Below, piece after piece: positions 1 through 8,341 of a DNA stretch of 64,000 nucleotides (position 1 is the stretch's first letter; each line of letters starts with the position of its first letter). A model generated the notes under the pieces. It had not been told where the DNA came from, did not search any database, and saw only the letters and a list, made by a program, of their open reading frames with translations. The stretch is from the NCBI GenBank assembly GCA_021232515.1, contig JAJPOQ010000013.1, positions 1-64,000 of the forward strand, written 5' to 3'. The translations under genes were made by a program, and so were the position numbers. The stretch comes from Lentisphaeraceae bacterium (GTDB lineage: Bacteria; Verrucomicrobiota; Lentisphaeria; Lentisphaerales; Lentisphaeraceae).

Positions 1-132
1 TTAGCTGAAAATATCAATGGGAAAATACAATTACTAAAAGCAAAAGCTAGAGGATTTAACGCATTCAAAAACTATCGAAGGAATATTCTCTTTTATTTTG
101 CCGGACTTAAATTATCCCACGCACTTTCCTGA
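1..132 (+). pseudogene. C-terminal end of an ISL3-family transposase (cut by window edge)
   Basis: An open frame runs from base 1 to a TGA at 130-132 and encodes 43 residues. It contains a KAKARGFNAFKNYRRNILFY-type stretch. This Lys/Arg-rich 'KA+ARGF..F.N+R..ILF' block is typical of the extreme C-terminus of IS204/IS1001/IS1096/IS1165 (ISL3) DDE transposases. Only the tail is in the window, so I cannot say whether the upstream gene is intact; it may be a complete insertion sequence rather than a remnant. The reading frame stops inside what looks like the right inverted repeat, as is usual for compact elements of this family. The family call rests on memory of the motif and should be confirmed by search. 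Confidence 0.6.
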
Positions 133-138
133 AGTGCC
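113..138 (+). repeat. Probable right terminal inverted repeat of the ISL3-like element
   Basis: Read on the minus strand from 138, the sequence begins GGCACTTCAGGAAAGTG. This resembles the GG(C/T)(T/A)CTTC/T-type tips known for ISL3-family inverted repeats. It overlaps the transposase stop codon. ISL3 elements usually make an 8-bp target duplication, which here would be bases 139-146 (aaaaaaga). The partner end lies outside the window, so neither the repeat nor the duplication can be confirmed here. Confidence 0.45.
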
Positions 139-187
139 AAAAAAGAGAATGTGAATGTGTATCTATAAGCCATTCGCTTAATAACTC

Positions 188-325
188 TTATTTATTATTC
201 ATTCCTTCCAGTAGACCAAGTGGATAGATTGGGGGTTCCAAAACTCCTATTGCGTAAGGCTGTATTTTTCTAGCGAACTCATCAAATAAAGGTTTATTAG
301 CATTCAAGATCTCATGTAGTTTCAC
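188..325 (-). CDS. Small 45-residue hypothetical protein, GTG start
   Basis: A short minus-strand frame starts at GTG (325-323) and ends at TAA (190-188). A near-perfect ribosome site, AAGAGGAGGG, lies six bases before the GTG, which is unusually strong for this window. The product begins MKLHEILNANKPLFDEF and is moderately acidic, with no signal peptide, membrane segment or recognised motif. It sits between the ISL3-like element end and a gene-poor stretch. It could be the intact N-terminus of a gene truncated by a past rearrangement, or a genuine small protein of mobile-element origin. I do not recognise the family. The strong ribosome site is the main reason to list it. Confidence 0.4.
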   Translation of the reverse strand: MKLHEILNANKPLFDEFARKIQPYAIGVLEPPIYPLGLLEGMNNK

Positions 326-872
326 ATCTTGCCCTCCTCTTAAAATTTACTAATTTTAAGCAGTAACCATCTCCCTTACTTCACAAAGCGTCTAGCTTGT
401 TTATCATTCTTGAGTTGACCAATGAAGGTTTAGATGGTGTGCTATATGACTTCAATATAACTGCGAAGCCTCTCTTGTTATACGATCCTAGGGCTTTAGC
501 CAACTTATGAGTTCGGTTTTTATTCCACAAAAAGGGCCCTCTACCCGATATAATTGCACCTTCAGCTAGGTTTGATATCCAAAAATGACAAGGCTCGAAC
601 TTTACGTTCTGTCGAGTCGTAAATGAATTTATATTGGCGACCGCCACTACCGCAATAGGCGATATCTGTTGGAATTAGCTGAATCAATAATTACTGATTA
701 TGAAAAGTGAAATCATTAACTCAGAAACCTTGCCAGAAGCTAGAGAGAAAGTTAATTATATTTATCAGTCGTTCCTTCTGTGATTGTTTAATTGTGGTAA
801 ATCAAACTAAATCTGAATAACGACTTTTTCTTGGCTAGACTAAAAACCACACAATTCCATGAAAAACCTTTT
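326..872. other. Gene-poor stretch with no convincing gene
   Basis: About 550 bases next to the insertion-sequence end contain no frame I would call a gene. An 88-codon minus-strand frame (381-647) lacks a ribosome site and resembles no family. A second, overlapping minus-strand frame (about 565-680) is protein-like in composition but also has no good start. A 27-codon plus-strand frame starts at 700. The mixture of short protein-like pieces in different frames suggests decayed coding sequence beside a mobile element. The right end (about 650-872) lies beyond the stop of the leftward sensor kinase; no U-tract hairpin was seen there. Confidence 0.45.
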
Positions 873-2324
873 TTATGCCTCTAAAGAAGCCAGTTCAAAA
901 ACGAAAGCCGAACCTTTCCCTTTTTCACTTTCGACAGTTATCTCACTACCAAGCTTCTTACAAAGTTTTGCGGTTATCGCCAAACCCAATCCAGCTCCTT
1001 GATACTGCTTAGTCGAGGAAGAGTCCAATTGAATAAATGGCTCGAAGATCGCATCTTGTTTTGATTCATCGATGCCAATACCGTAGTCGATCACTTTAAA
1101 TTCTAAGTGACCTTTATTTCCAACGCTATTCACCTCAACTACAACTTTCGAGTTTTCACTAAACTTCACTGCATTGCTAATCAAGTTAATAAGGATTTGA
1201 GATAATCTAACCTGATCGGTTTTAATCTTTTGGTGCGTACTACTTTTAAGCACAAGCTCTACTCTATTCGCTTCTGCTTGCTCATCCAAAATAGAAAAGC
1301 AATAATTGACTATCGCGATCGGGTCAACTTCTTTTATATCTAGAACTACCTCTTTGTAATCAAGTTTTGAAAAAGTTAATAAATCATCAATTATTTTCAA
1401 TAAATGTTCACTGCTCTGCTCAATTACATCTAAGCTCTTCTTTTGAGTATCACTTAAATCAGTGCTTTTCATCAAAGAACTCATTCCCAAAATCCCATTC
1501 ATCGGCGTCCGTATCTCGTGTGAGATATTTGCCAAAAAGTTCTTCTGAGTCTCCACGGCAACTTCAGCTTTACCCTTTGCTTTCAGAAGGTCTGATTCAA
1601 CCTTCTCTCTAAATTTCATATCTGCCACTAAACGACCATTTAGCTCTTTAAGCTTAGTAGAAAAAATAGACCAGTACTTATTTAAAAAGTATAAAAATGG
1701 TGCTGATAATAGGAAAAAAAGCAGTGCAGTAAAAATAGAAACTGGAATTTCTTTCCAAAGCTCACTTTCAATATAAGAGATTTCATAATCTGCACCTGAA
1801 ATATATGGCGTCCCGTTTGCTGTTTTTTGTAAGAGAAAACAAGACCTATGGTGTCCCCACTGATCCGTATTATTCAAAAACACAGGTTCATCAGATTCGA
1901 AAACGGCTAATATACTCTCATACTCAGACTCGCCAGAGTCTTTTAAGGAATAGCTATAGCTCAATTCTTCTGAATTTGGATCCTCACCTTCACCATAACT
2001 AGTGGCTGTATAGCGCATTTCTCCATCGATAAGGTGAATAGTATACAAGTACTCAAAACCACCTGATTCAACAAAGTCATTTAAGCGAACCATGTTCTCT
2101 TGATGCTCTGAAGAACTAATGGAGGTTAAACTCGTACAACGCTCTGGAAAACTTTTAGGAAGTATATGCTTGATCTGGTTAGCACCAATTAATAATCGGT
2201 GATCTATCTCGTTAAGCTTTTCTTGTAATTCGATCTGGTATCGACCATAGGTGTAAGTCAAAACCCCCAATAGGTAGATTATCAAAGGAAAAACTATAAA
2301 GTTTCTCTTCTTAGGAATCTGCAT
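873..2324 (-). CDS. Membrane sensor histidine kinase (orphan)
   Basis: This is a sensory histidine kinase that should autophosphorylate on His and pass phosphate to a response regulator. A membrane segment near residues 8-28 is followed by an extracytoplasmic sensor region of about 165 residues and a second membrane segment near 196-215. A short coiled linker leads to the HisKA domain, with phospho-acceptor His near residue 268 in NFLANISHEIRTPMNG. The HATPase domain follows, with N-box (LINLISNAVKF), G1 (DYGIGI) and G2 (GAGLGLAI). There is no receiver domain, and no response regulator is adjacent. I start at the ATG at 2324 because AGAAGGGG lies just before it; an in-frame ATG at 2339 has no ribosome site. 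The sensor region is unrecognised, so the stimulus is unknown. Confidence 0.88.
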   Translation of the reverse strand: MQIPKKRNFIVFPLIIYLLGVLTYTYGRYQIELQEKLNEIDHRLLIGANQIKHILPKSFPERCTSLTSISSSEHQENMVRLNDFVESGGFEYLYTIHLIDGEMRYTATSYGEGEDPNSEELSYSYSLKDSGESEYESILAVFESDEPVFLNNTDQWGHHRSCFLLQKTANGTPYISGADYEISYIESELWKEIPVSIFTALLFFLLSAPFLYFLNKYWSIFSTKLKELNGRLVADMKFREKVESDLLKAKGKAEVAVETQKNFLANISHEIRTPMNGILGMSSLMKSTDLSDTQKKSLDVIEQSSEHLLKIIDDLLTFSKLDYKEVVLDIKEVDPIAIVNYCFSILDEQAEANRVELVLKSSTHQKIKTDQVRLSQILINLISNAVKFSENSKVVVEVNSVGNKGHLEFKVIDYGIGIDESKQDAIFEPFIQLDSSSTKQYQGAGLGLAITAKLCKKLGSEITVESEKGKGSAFVFELASLEA

Positions 2325-2472
2325 ATAGCCCCTTCTCATATGACAATTTCAAAAAATCACCTTCCACACCATCTTTATGTATAAAATCTTAATTTTTCAT
2401 AATTTCAACTAATGACTGAATTAAATGATGCGTCATGTTACAAAGACAATTTTAGAAAGTAAGGAATAAAAC

Positions 2473-2916
2473 ATGTCGCACTACGACAAAATTTGGTGGT
2501 TAGAAGAAAACTCTATTGGCGGAATGCCAAAACCTCCAGCTGACGAGATAGCCGCTCTTTACAATTCTGGCCTCAGAGCCGTTGGTTCTTTTTTAGAAGG
2601 TGAAGACAACTTAACTGAATATACTGAAAACAATTTAGAATATTGTTGGTTAGCTGTTGAAGATGATAAAGCACCAAGTCTTGAACAAGTAAAAGAGTTT
2701 TCTGCTTTTGTTGAGAAAATGAAAGCTGCAAAAAAGCCTCTAGCAGTTCATTGCAAAGGCGGAAATGGCCGAGCCGGAACAATGCTAGCTTCATACTATG
2801 TCCTCAAAGGCCAAACAGCCAAAGAAGTACTAGAATGGATGAGAAGTATAAATCCTAAGGCAGTTCGAACTCAAACCCAAGAAGACTTTTTAAAAGATCT
2901 AGAAAATAAGCGCTAA
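2473..2916 (+). CDS. Dual-specificity-type protein tyrosine phosphatase
   Basis: The 147-residue cytoplasmic protein carries the cysteine-phosphatase signature HCKGGNGRAGT near residues 95-105. This matches HCxxGxxR(S/T/A), with catalytic Cys in the P-loop and Arg binding phosphate. A general-acid Asp is likely in the acidic loop around residues 62-65 (VEDD). The arrangement fits the atypical dual-specificity or CDKN3-like phosphatases found scattered in bacteria. Substrate is unknown: a phosphoprotein, phosphosugar or nucleotide are all possible. AAGTAAGGAATAAAAC precedes the ATG, giving a plausible ribosome site (AAGGA). It stands alone between a divergent sensor kinase and tRNA-Trp; a link to the kinase is not supported beyond proximity. 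Confidence 0.82.
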   Translation: MSHYDKIWWLEENSIGGMPKPPADEIAALYNSGLRAVGSFLEGEDNLTEYTENNLEYCWLAVEDDKAPSLEQVKEFSAFVEKMKAAKKPLAVHCKGGNGRAGTMLASYYVLKGQTAKEVLEWMRSINPKAVRTQTQEDFLKDLENKR

Positions 2917-2940
2917 TTCGTGCCCATTTTCCAGAAAAAT

Positions 2941-2963
2941 GCCTAGCTCATTTTGAGTTAGGC
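2941..2963 (-). terminator. Hairpin, probable terminator of the leftward pseudopilin unit
   Basis: A 10-bp stem (2941-2950 with 2954-2963, one G-T pair) encloses a TTT loop. The minus strand continues ATTTTT after the stem, as in an intrinsic terminator for leftward transcripts. The plus strand has no U-tract, so it may only weakly stop the phosphatase transcript. Confidence 0.5.
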
Positions 2964-3008
2964 GCTATAATCTAGCTTCCAAGCATAAAACGTGCTTAGA
3001 TAAGGTCT

Positions 3009-3084
3009 AGGTGAGTAGCTCAGTTGGTAGAGCATCGGTTTCCAAAACCGACGGCCGCAGGTTCGAGCCCTGTCTCACCTGCCA
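3009..3084 (+). tRNA. tRNA-Trp (anticodon CCA)
   Basis: A full cloverleaf can be drawn. The acceptor stem AGGTGAG pairs with CTCACCT; the D arm is GCTCAGTTGGTAGAGC; the anticodon stem TCGGT/ACCGA encloses loop TTCCAAA with anticodon CCA; the T arm is GCAGG-TTCGAGC-CCTGT. The discriminator is G and the 3' CCA is encoded. CCA reads UGG tryptophan codons. It lies only five bases from the stop codon of the convergent pseudopilin gene. Confidence 0.95.
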
Positions 3085-3089
3085 AGGCC

Positions 3090-3809
3090 TTAATCTGTAC
3101 CATTGAATTCATCTAAGGCATCCCCACTTAACACCATTAAAGATCGCCGAGTTTTAGTTTCCACATGTATATCTCCCATGAGAAAGTTTGCTGCTTCTTT
3201 AGGATGCCCAGATAATTCTGGGTGAGTTAGGTCGTCACTCATCCAAGGAAAGTCTCCTGTCCCATTTGCCTTGATACGAATATAAGATGGAATGTGATAC
3301 TTGTCGCCGCCAACCATTCCCCAAATATAACCATCTGAGTACAAAAAGGTATGGTTACTGAGTTTATCTACTCTTGGCCAGTCAGACTGCTTATGACCAC
3401 CAAGGTACCAATTTTGACCAAAGTCTGAGTACTTATTCCCTCCTCCTGTATACCGTGGCATAAGGTCTCTTCGAGCTTGTGAACAGTTTAGACCTTCCTT
3501 AGGCATATCATAATCGACCCATTTAGAATAAAAGTGACTATACTTAGAAGATTGGGTATAAACTGAGTTGTCATAATATTGGTTATTTCCGGATGCTATA
3601 CCTGAGTTATTGCTACTACTATGAGGTAAGATTCCATCATGGTCATCAGCAAATATTATACTCCAAGTACCAAGCTGTCGTATATTTGAGACACAAACAG
3701 CTGAGTAAGAGGCTCTCCTCGCATTTTGCAATGAAGGCAAAAGCATCGAGCTCAAAATACCAACTATCGCTATGACGACTAACAACTCTATGAGTGTAAA
3801 CTTTTTCAT
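3090..3809 (-). CDS. Prepilin-type (pseudopilin-like) secreted protein, copy 2
   Basis: The protein (239 residues) begins [19 protein letters not shown], a class III prepilin signal. A short basic leader precedes cleavage before Phe, with Glu at +5 and a hydrophobic helix. The rest is a globular extracytoplasmic domain with a SNIRQLG segment after the helix and an [10 protein letters not shown] segment near the C-terminus. This resembles the H-x9-DG motif of the DUF1559-like proteins that are highly expanded in Planctomycetes and Lentisphaerae. Such proteins are presumed to be processed by a PilD-type peptidase and assembled or displayed at the surface; the actual role is unknown. It is a clear paralogue of the gene directly upstream, 58 bases away, and is the last gene of the leftward unit. 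Confidence 0.85.
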   Translation of the reverse strand: MKKFTLIELLVVIAIVGILSSMLLPSLQNARRASYSAVCVSNIRQLGTWSIIFADDHDGILPHSSSNNSGIASGNNQYYDNSVYTQSSKYSHFYSKWVDYDMPKEGLNCSQARRDLMPRYTGGGNKYSDFGQNWYLGGHKQSDWPRVDKLSNHTFLYSDGYIWGMVGGDKYHIPSYIRIKANGTGDFPWMSDDLTHPELSGHPKEAANFLMGDIHVETKTRRSLMVLSGDALDEFNGTD

Positions 3810-3867
3810 CCCGACTCCCTGACAATATCAAGATAAACTTTCAGGAGTACTGAATCAAACTTTTGTT

Positions 3868-4572
3868 TTAATCTATGCCGTTCCATTCATCTAAAGTATC
3901 GCCACTTAAAGTCATGAGAGAACGTCTATTGCGAGTTTCAATATGCATATCTCCCATAAGAAAGTTAGATGTTTCTTTTGGATGACCTTTGAGGCTTGGG
4001 TATTCTAGATCATCAGTCATCCAAGGCATATGACCATTGCCATTTCCTTTAAAACGAATGTATGCAGGAATATGGTAGTTATCGCCATTTACAAGATCCC
4101 AAATATAGCCATCTGAGTACAAAAAGTTTTGTGCAGATAACCTTTGAACAAAGGGTAGCTTCGAATACTTGTGTCCACCAAGATACCAGTTTTGACCAAA
4201 GTCTGAGAATTTATTTGAACCACCAGTCCACCTCGGTGTCAATTCCTCTCTTGCTTGAGCACAATTCAAACCTTCTTGAGCCATGCCATAGTCTTTCCAC
4301 ATACTTGTGAAGTGTGTATATTTCTCAGCTTTTGCGTAGTGCGAGTTATCGTAATAACCATTAAAGGTTTGGTTACTACACTTATGAGGTAAAATATTGT
4401 TGTGCTCTTGAGCAAAAACCATACTCCAAGAGCCTAACTGTTTTAAGTTCGACATACAGACCGCCGACTTCGCAGAGCGACGTGAGTTGCTTAATGATGG
4501 CAAGAGCATACTCACTAATATACCAAATATGGCAATCACAACCATTAATTCTATAAGGGTAAATTTCTTCAT
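3868..4572 (-). CDS. Prepilin-type (pseudopilin-like) secreted protein, copy 1
   Basis: This paralogue of the downstream gene shares [19 protein letters not shown], the SN(L/I)(R/K)QLG(T/S)WS block, the [10 protein letters not shown] block and FLMGD(I/M)H near the end, at nearly equal length. The class III prepilin signal implies cleavage before Phe and export as a pseudopilin-like protein. I prefer the ATG at 4572, which aligns with the paralogue's start; an in-frame GTG at 4581 is possible. The DUF1501 gene ends about 26 bases upstream on the same strand, so it is probably cotranscribed with the cytochrome/DUF1501 pair. Function beyond surface display is not known for this family. Confidence 0.83.
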   Translation of the reverse strand: MKKFTLIELMVVIAIFGILVSMLLPSLSNSRRSAKSAVCMSNLKQLGSWSMVFAQEHNNILPHKCSNQTFNGYYDNSHYAKAEKYTHFTSMWKDYGMAQEGLNCAQAREELTPRWTGGSNKFSDFGQNWYLGGHKYSKLPFVQRLSAQNFLYSDGYIWDLVNGDNYHIPAYIRFKGNGNGHMPWMTDDLEYPSLKGHPKETSNFLMGDMHIETRNRRSLMTLSGDTLDEWNGID

Positions 4573-4598
4573 TTTCACCACACTGAGACGTTTAGAAA

Positions 4599-5897
4599 TT
4601 AACTAAAAAGTACTTTAAGAGGCTTACCTTTCTTACCCGTATCTTTACCGGCAATAGAGAACTTCTGAGCCCCTGTAAAGGCAGACTCATACTTACTATA
4701 GTCAACACCAAGTGCCCAAGCTATGGTAGAGTTGAAGTCACGAGAAGACACTGGATTTTCAACAGTATTCTTACCATCTTTATCTGACTTACCATAAATG
4801 GCGCCGCCATTGATTCCTGCACCTGCCATCATACAAGTGTAAGCAAGTGGGTTGTGACTACGCCCAGCATATTCATCAATAAATGGCGTTCTACCAAACT
4901 CTGTTGCAAGTACAACTAAAGTACTATCGAGTAAGCCTTGATTCTCAAGGTCAGTCATAAGTGCACTTAAACCTGCATCTAAAGTACCACACTTTGAGGC
5001 TACACCTTTATGGTTGTCCGTATGTGTATCCCAACCACCAAGATCGACTTCAACAAAACGAACTCCTTTTTGAACCAGTTTCCTCGCTAGTAAACAACCT
5101 TGTGAAAAAGGGTTTTTGCCGTAAAGTTCTTTGATATTCTTCGGTTCTTTCTTTATGTCAAAAGCATCTAGGTCTTTTGAGCTCATCATCGCAATAGCTT
5201 CACCATAAAGGTCACCATAAGCACGAACTTGCTTTGAATTATAATTCGCTAAAAACTTTTGATCTAACTGAGACGCTAGGTCCAAACCCTTTTGGAACTT
5301 CTCCATTGAAACATCTTTTGGAAGTTTACTGTTCTGCAAACCATCTGAAGGTTTACTGATTGGCAATGGCGCATACTGAACTTCAAAGAAGCCATTTGCG
5401 GGGTGACCAGCTAAACTACCTGCTCGAACATATGAAGGTAAATTGTCATTTAACTTATTTGCACCTTTAGAGACCCAAGCACCGATTGCTGGATGAACAA
5501 TCACGCCTGGATCAAGTTCATAACCTGTATACATATAGTAGGTTCCAGGCTCATGATTTCCTTGAGTGTGATGCATAGAACGAATCTGCGCAAACTTATT
5601 CATATGCTTCGCCAACTTAGGAAGCTTATCTGTTATCTTTAAGCCTGTGACACTCGTCTTAATGCCGTTTACAGGGCCCTGAACTTTTTTATTATCAAGC
5701 TTAAGGTCAAAGGTGTCGATGTGACTCATACCACCTTTCATGAATAGGTAAATAACACTCTTTGCTTTTGCTGGAATGGTTGGCGTCTGAGCAAACAGAG
5801 AGCTTGAACCTGCAGAAAGAGCACTAACACCTAGTAAAGACTTAGCCTGACGCGCCATGAATTGACGACGAGAAATTTCTGAATTTAAATTAAACAT
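4599..5897 (-). CDS. DUF1501 (sulfatase-fold) secreted protein
   Basis: DUF1501 proteins belong to the alkaline-phosphatase/sulfatase-like superfamily and nearly always pair with DUF1549/DUF1553 cytochrome proteins in PVC bacteria, as here. The N-terminus has SRRQFMARQ followed by a hydrophobic Ala/Ser/Leu run ending at FAQ, which is consistent with a twin-arginine signal. Family blocks are visible: [18 protein letters not shown] near residue 50, the GNHEPG region, the DLGGWDTH motif near residue 300, and ATEFGRTPF. The His/Asp residues in these blocks resemble metal ligands. The ATG at 5897 is preferred because AAGG lies seven bases before it; an in-frame GTG at 5903 is the alternative. Substrate is unknown. 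Confidence 0.88.
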   Translation of the reverse strand: MFNLNSEISRRQFMARQAKSLLGVSALSAGSSSLFAQTPTIPAKAKSVIYLFMKGGMSHIDTFDLKLDNKKVQGPVNGIKTSVTGLKITDKLPKLAKHMNKFAQIRSMHHTQGNHEPGTYYMYTGYELDPGVIVHPAIGAWVSKGANKLNDNLPSYVRAGSLAGHPANGFFEVQYAPLPISKPSDGLQNSKLPKDVSMEKFQKGLDLASQLDQKFLANYNSKQVRAYGDLYGEAIAMMSSKDLDAFDIKKEPKNIKELYGKNPFSQGCLLARKLVQKGVRFVEVDLGGWDTHTDNHKGVASKCGTLDAGLSALMTDLENQGLLDSTLVVLATEFGRTPFIDEYAGRSHNPLAYTCMMAGAGINGGAIYGKSDKDGKNTVENPVSSRDFNSTIAWALGVDYSKYESAFTGAQKFSIAGKDTGKKGKPLKVLFS

Positions 5898-5906
5898 ACA
5901 CACACC

Positions 5907-8129
5907 TTACTTAATAAATAAAAATTGTTTTGTATTCAAAAGGGCCCAAGATAACTGTGCAAAGTCATAATCATCTCCATTGCCGATTGCTGCTAGACTT
6001 GCCTTAAGTTCTCCGCTACTTGGATACCGTGTTAAAATCGTGGCAAACAGCAACTTTGCCTTTGCTGTAGGAGTTGACCTTAGATTCAAAGCCTTTTCAA
6101 GGGCTGAGCCTTTTCCACTAATAGAGCGAATCATTTTACTGTTAAGTAAAGTCAATGATTGCGGTATAGTCGGGTTTGCCCATTGATCTTCAACAAGCTC
6201 TCTGTCAGCCTGACCGAACTGTCTTAACAAGTGTCCTGCAGGTGAAGGCTGGCTTATCTCAGACGCCCTTTTAAAGCCAGACACTACATAACCTTGTTTT
6301 TTCATCATCACATTCATCTTAGCCATATTTGAATTTTGTCTGTCACGGACTTTCAAAGAAGCCTTTTTCTTCATAACATCCCAAAACTCTTCTTTAGTTT
6401 TAGAGTTTGTGACTGCAAAGTAAAAATCAAAATCCGGCTTCATATCTTTTAGTTCCGAATCCAGATCTGGCTTGATCAATACCATCATTGAATCCCACGC
6501 TTGCTCAGCCGTCATCCTTCTAAGTAATGGGCCTGTAAAAGTTTTTTTAATAGTAAATTCATCTTCAGTCATCGCCTGACTTTGATAAAGTCTCGTATTA
6601 TATAAAATCTTACTAAATGCCTTCATATCGTACTTCAAAGAAACCATCAACTCAGCCAAGTACTGGACAAGTTTAGGGTTCTTTGCATTCTCAATACTTT
6701 TTATATCTGTTAAAGGGCCAAGAATTGATTCTCCCATAATTTTGTGCCAAAGTCTATTAACAATAACATAGGTAAATTTCAGATTATCTGGTGACGTAAC
6801 CCACTTTGCAAAAATAGGTGCTGCCTTCTCTTTATTGTTCTCTAACGCTGGTGACTTCCCAAAGAGGACATCTGGTATTAATACTTTTCCAGCTTTACCA
6901 TCGTCGTACTGGTAGTCAACCGGAAACTTACTTTGATGAATCTTATCGGACTGAACGATTCTCTGCCTAAGTTTTTTCAAAGTTAAATAAGCCATTAACC
7001 AAATGCTTCGTGTTTCTTTTCCAAAGCGTGGTTTCTTAAGACGCATTTCACTATGAACTTTAGCCACCTCTTTGATCATCTCTCGCCCTTTCAAATTATT
7101 CAAAATTTTACTTTGAGGGAAATAAGGGTGAGCTGTCGCTATATAGCCATACATTTCAAAATAGTCTCGACGTGACGTTGTATCGTATGGATGATCGTGG
7201 CACTGGGCACAACCGATCTGTTTACCTAAAAACACTCCAGTCAAAGCTTCATAACCGGCTAATCTATTTCGTGAATCTCTTCTTAGAAAACCTACTGCAG
7301 GATCTTCCCACATGGCACCATTAGCATTTATCATACTATGAACCCATTTATCATAAGGAGTATTTTCTCTCAATGAGTCTTTGATAAAATCAAACCAAAC
7401 GCCTTCTGCGTTTCCATCTTGATTTGATTGAGCTCGAAGTATATTTCCCCAATAATTTAGATTATGACTAACATAACCTTCTGAGTTCTGAAGAGAACTT
7501 ATTAGTTCTATACGCTTATTTTTATTTGAGCTTTTTAAGTAGGCAACTGTTTCTTTCAAGGAAGGTATACGACCGATAACAGATAGGTACACTCTCCTTA
7601 AAAAGGTCTCTTCGTCGACCGGTGGGTTTAGTCTAAGCTTTTCTTTCTGGCGCTCTTCGTTTAGCAGGGAGTCTATCTTTGAAGATGCTACTAAAAGGTT
7701 TGTATCAATACTTGCTCCAGAGAGACCTGATACAAGTTTCTTTTCCTTTTTATTGACATACTTTTCCCAAGAACCAAAGTGAGCCCCTTGCTCCAACCAA
7801 AGCTTAATTTTCGCCTTAGCTTTTTCATCTACTGCGGGAGCCTTGCCTTCTGGAGGCATGATGTCATCATGACCTTTAGGAAGAGCTAAAAGAGTATAAA
7901 GGGAACTTTTCTCTGGCTTACCTGGAATGATTAATTCTTCGAAGCCTTGCATGTCCTTAGCAACATCTAAACGAAGACCTGCTTTGGGCTTTTTAGTATC
8001 GCCGCTATGACACTTGAAACAAGATTTTTCGAGAGCTGGCAATACATCTCTCTCAAAATTTAATGGGGGAGCTGCTTGTACACTTGCACTGAGAAACAAG
8101 GCAGCTGATAGAACTTTAATTTTAAACAT
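5907..8129 (-). CDS. Planctomycete-type cytochrome protein (PSCyt1-DUF1549-DUF1553)
   Basis: This 740-residue secreted protein has a cleavable signal (MFKIKVLSAALFLSASVQA). A PSCyt1 domain follows with heme motif CFKCH near residue 36, paired with the typical KAGLRLD and IMPPEGKAP blocks (the Met may be the axial ligand). Residues of about 150-360 form DUF1549, containing a second C-x-x-C-H (IGCAQCHDHPYD). About 430-715 is DUF1553, with FTYVIVNRLWHKIMG and PSLTLLNS-like blocks. These proteins are thought to be periplasmic or surface redox proteins linked to polysaccharide or complex-carbon use; no reaction is established. The DUF1501 partner follows after nine bases. The gene starts the leftward four-gene unit; the upstream sulfatase is insulated by a terminator. 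Confidence 0.9.
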   Translation of the reverse strand: MFKIKVLSAALFLSASVQAAPPLNFERDVLPALEKSCFKCHSGDTKKPKAGLRLDVAKDMQGFEELIIPGKPEKSSLYTLLALPKGHDDIMPPEGKAPAVDEKAKAKIKLWLEQGAHFGSWEKYVNKKEKKLVSGLSGASIDTNLLVASSKIDSLLNEERQKEKLRLNPPVDEETFLRRVYLSVIGRIPSLKETVAYLKSSNKNKRIELISSLQNSEGYVSHNLNYWGNILRAQSNQDGNAEGVWFDFIKDSLRENTPYDKWVHSMINANGAMWEDPAVGFLRRDSRNRLAGYEALTGVFLGKQIGCAQCHDHPYDTTSRRDYFEMYGYIATAHPYFPQSKILNNLKGREMIKEVAKVHSEMRLKKPRFGKETRSIWLMAYLTLKKLRQRIVQSDKIHQSKFPVDYQYDDGKAGKVLIPDVLFGKSPALENNKEKAAPIFAKWVTSPDNLKFTYVIVNRLWHKIMGESILGPLTDIKSIENAKNPKLVQYLAELMVSLKYDMKAFSKILYNTRLYQSQAMTEDEFTIKKTFTGPLLRRMTAEQAWDSMMVLIKPDLDSELKDMKPDFDFYFAVTNSKTKEEFWDVMKKKASLKVRDRQNSNMAKMNVMMKKQGYVVSGFKRASEISQPSPAGHLLRQFGQADRELVEDQWANPTIPQSLTLLNSKMIRSISGKGSALEKALNLRSTPTAKAKLLFATILTRYPSSGELKASLAAIGNGDDYDFAQLSWALLNTKQFLFIK

Positions 8130-8280
8130 ATTAACACCACATCAATTATTCATACACTTAACCATAGCCATCGCCGCAATAAACTTACTCAATATTTGAA
8201 AAAATATTTTATTTACAAAATAAATTATTCATCATCACAGTTTTTCACATAGTCTCAAGATACTGATTTTACGGAACAAA

Positions 8281-8316
8281 AACAAAAAAAGCTCTTAAAC
8301 AAATTGTTTAAGAGCT
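8281..8316 (-). terminator. Intrinsic terminator of the sulfatase gene
   Basis: An 11-bp perfect stem (8290-8300 with 8306-8316) and 5-base loop is followed, on the minus strand, by TTTTTTT. It lies 25 bases beyond the sulfatase stop codon. Confidence 0.88.
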
Positions 8317-8341
8317 CATCAGTAGAAAAGTATATTAGTAG

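Noticed and set aside
381-647. 88-codon minus-strand ORF in the left accessory region
   Set aside because: No ribosome site, no recognised motif, and overlapping protein-like pieces in another frame; likely decayed sequence.
700-783. 27-codon plus-strand ORF starting at 700
   Set aside because: Too short, no ribosome site and no signal or motif.
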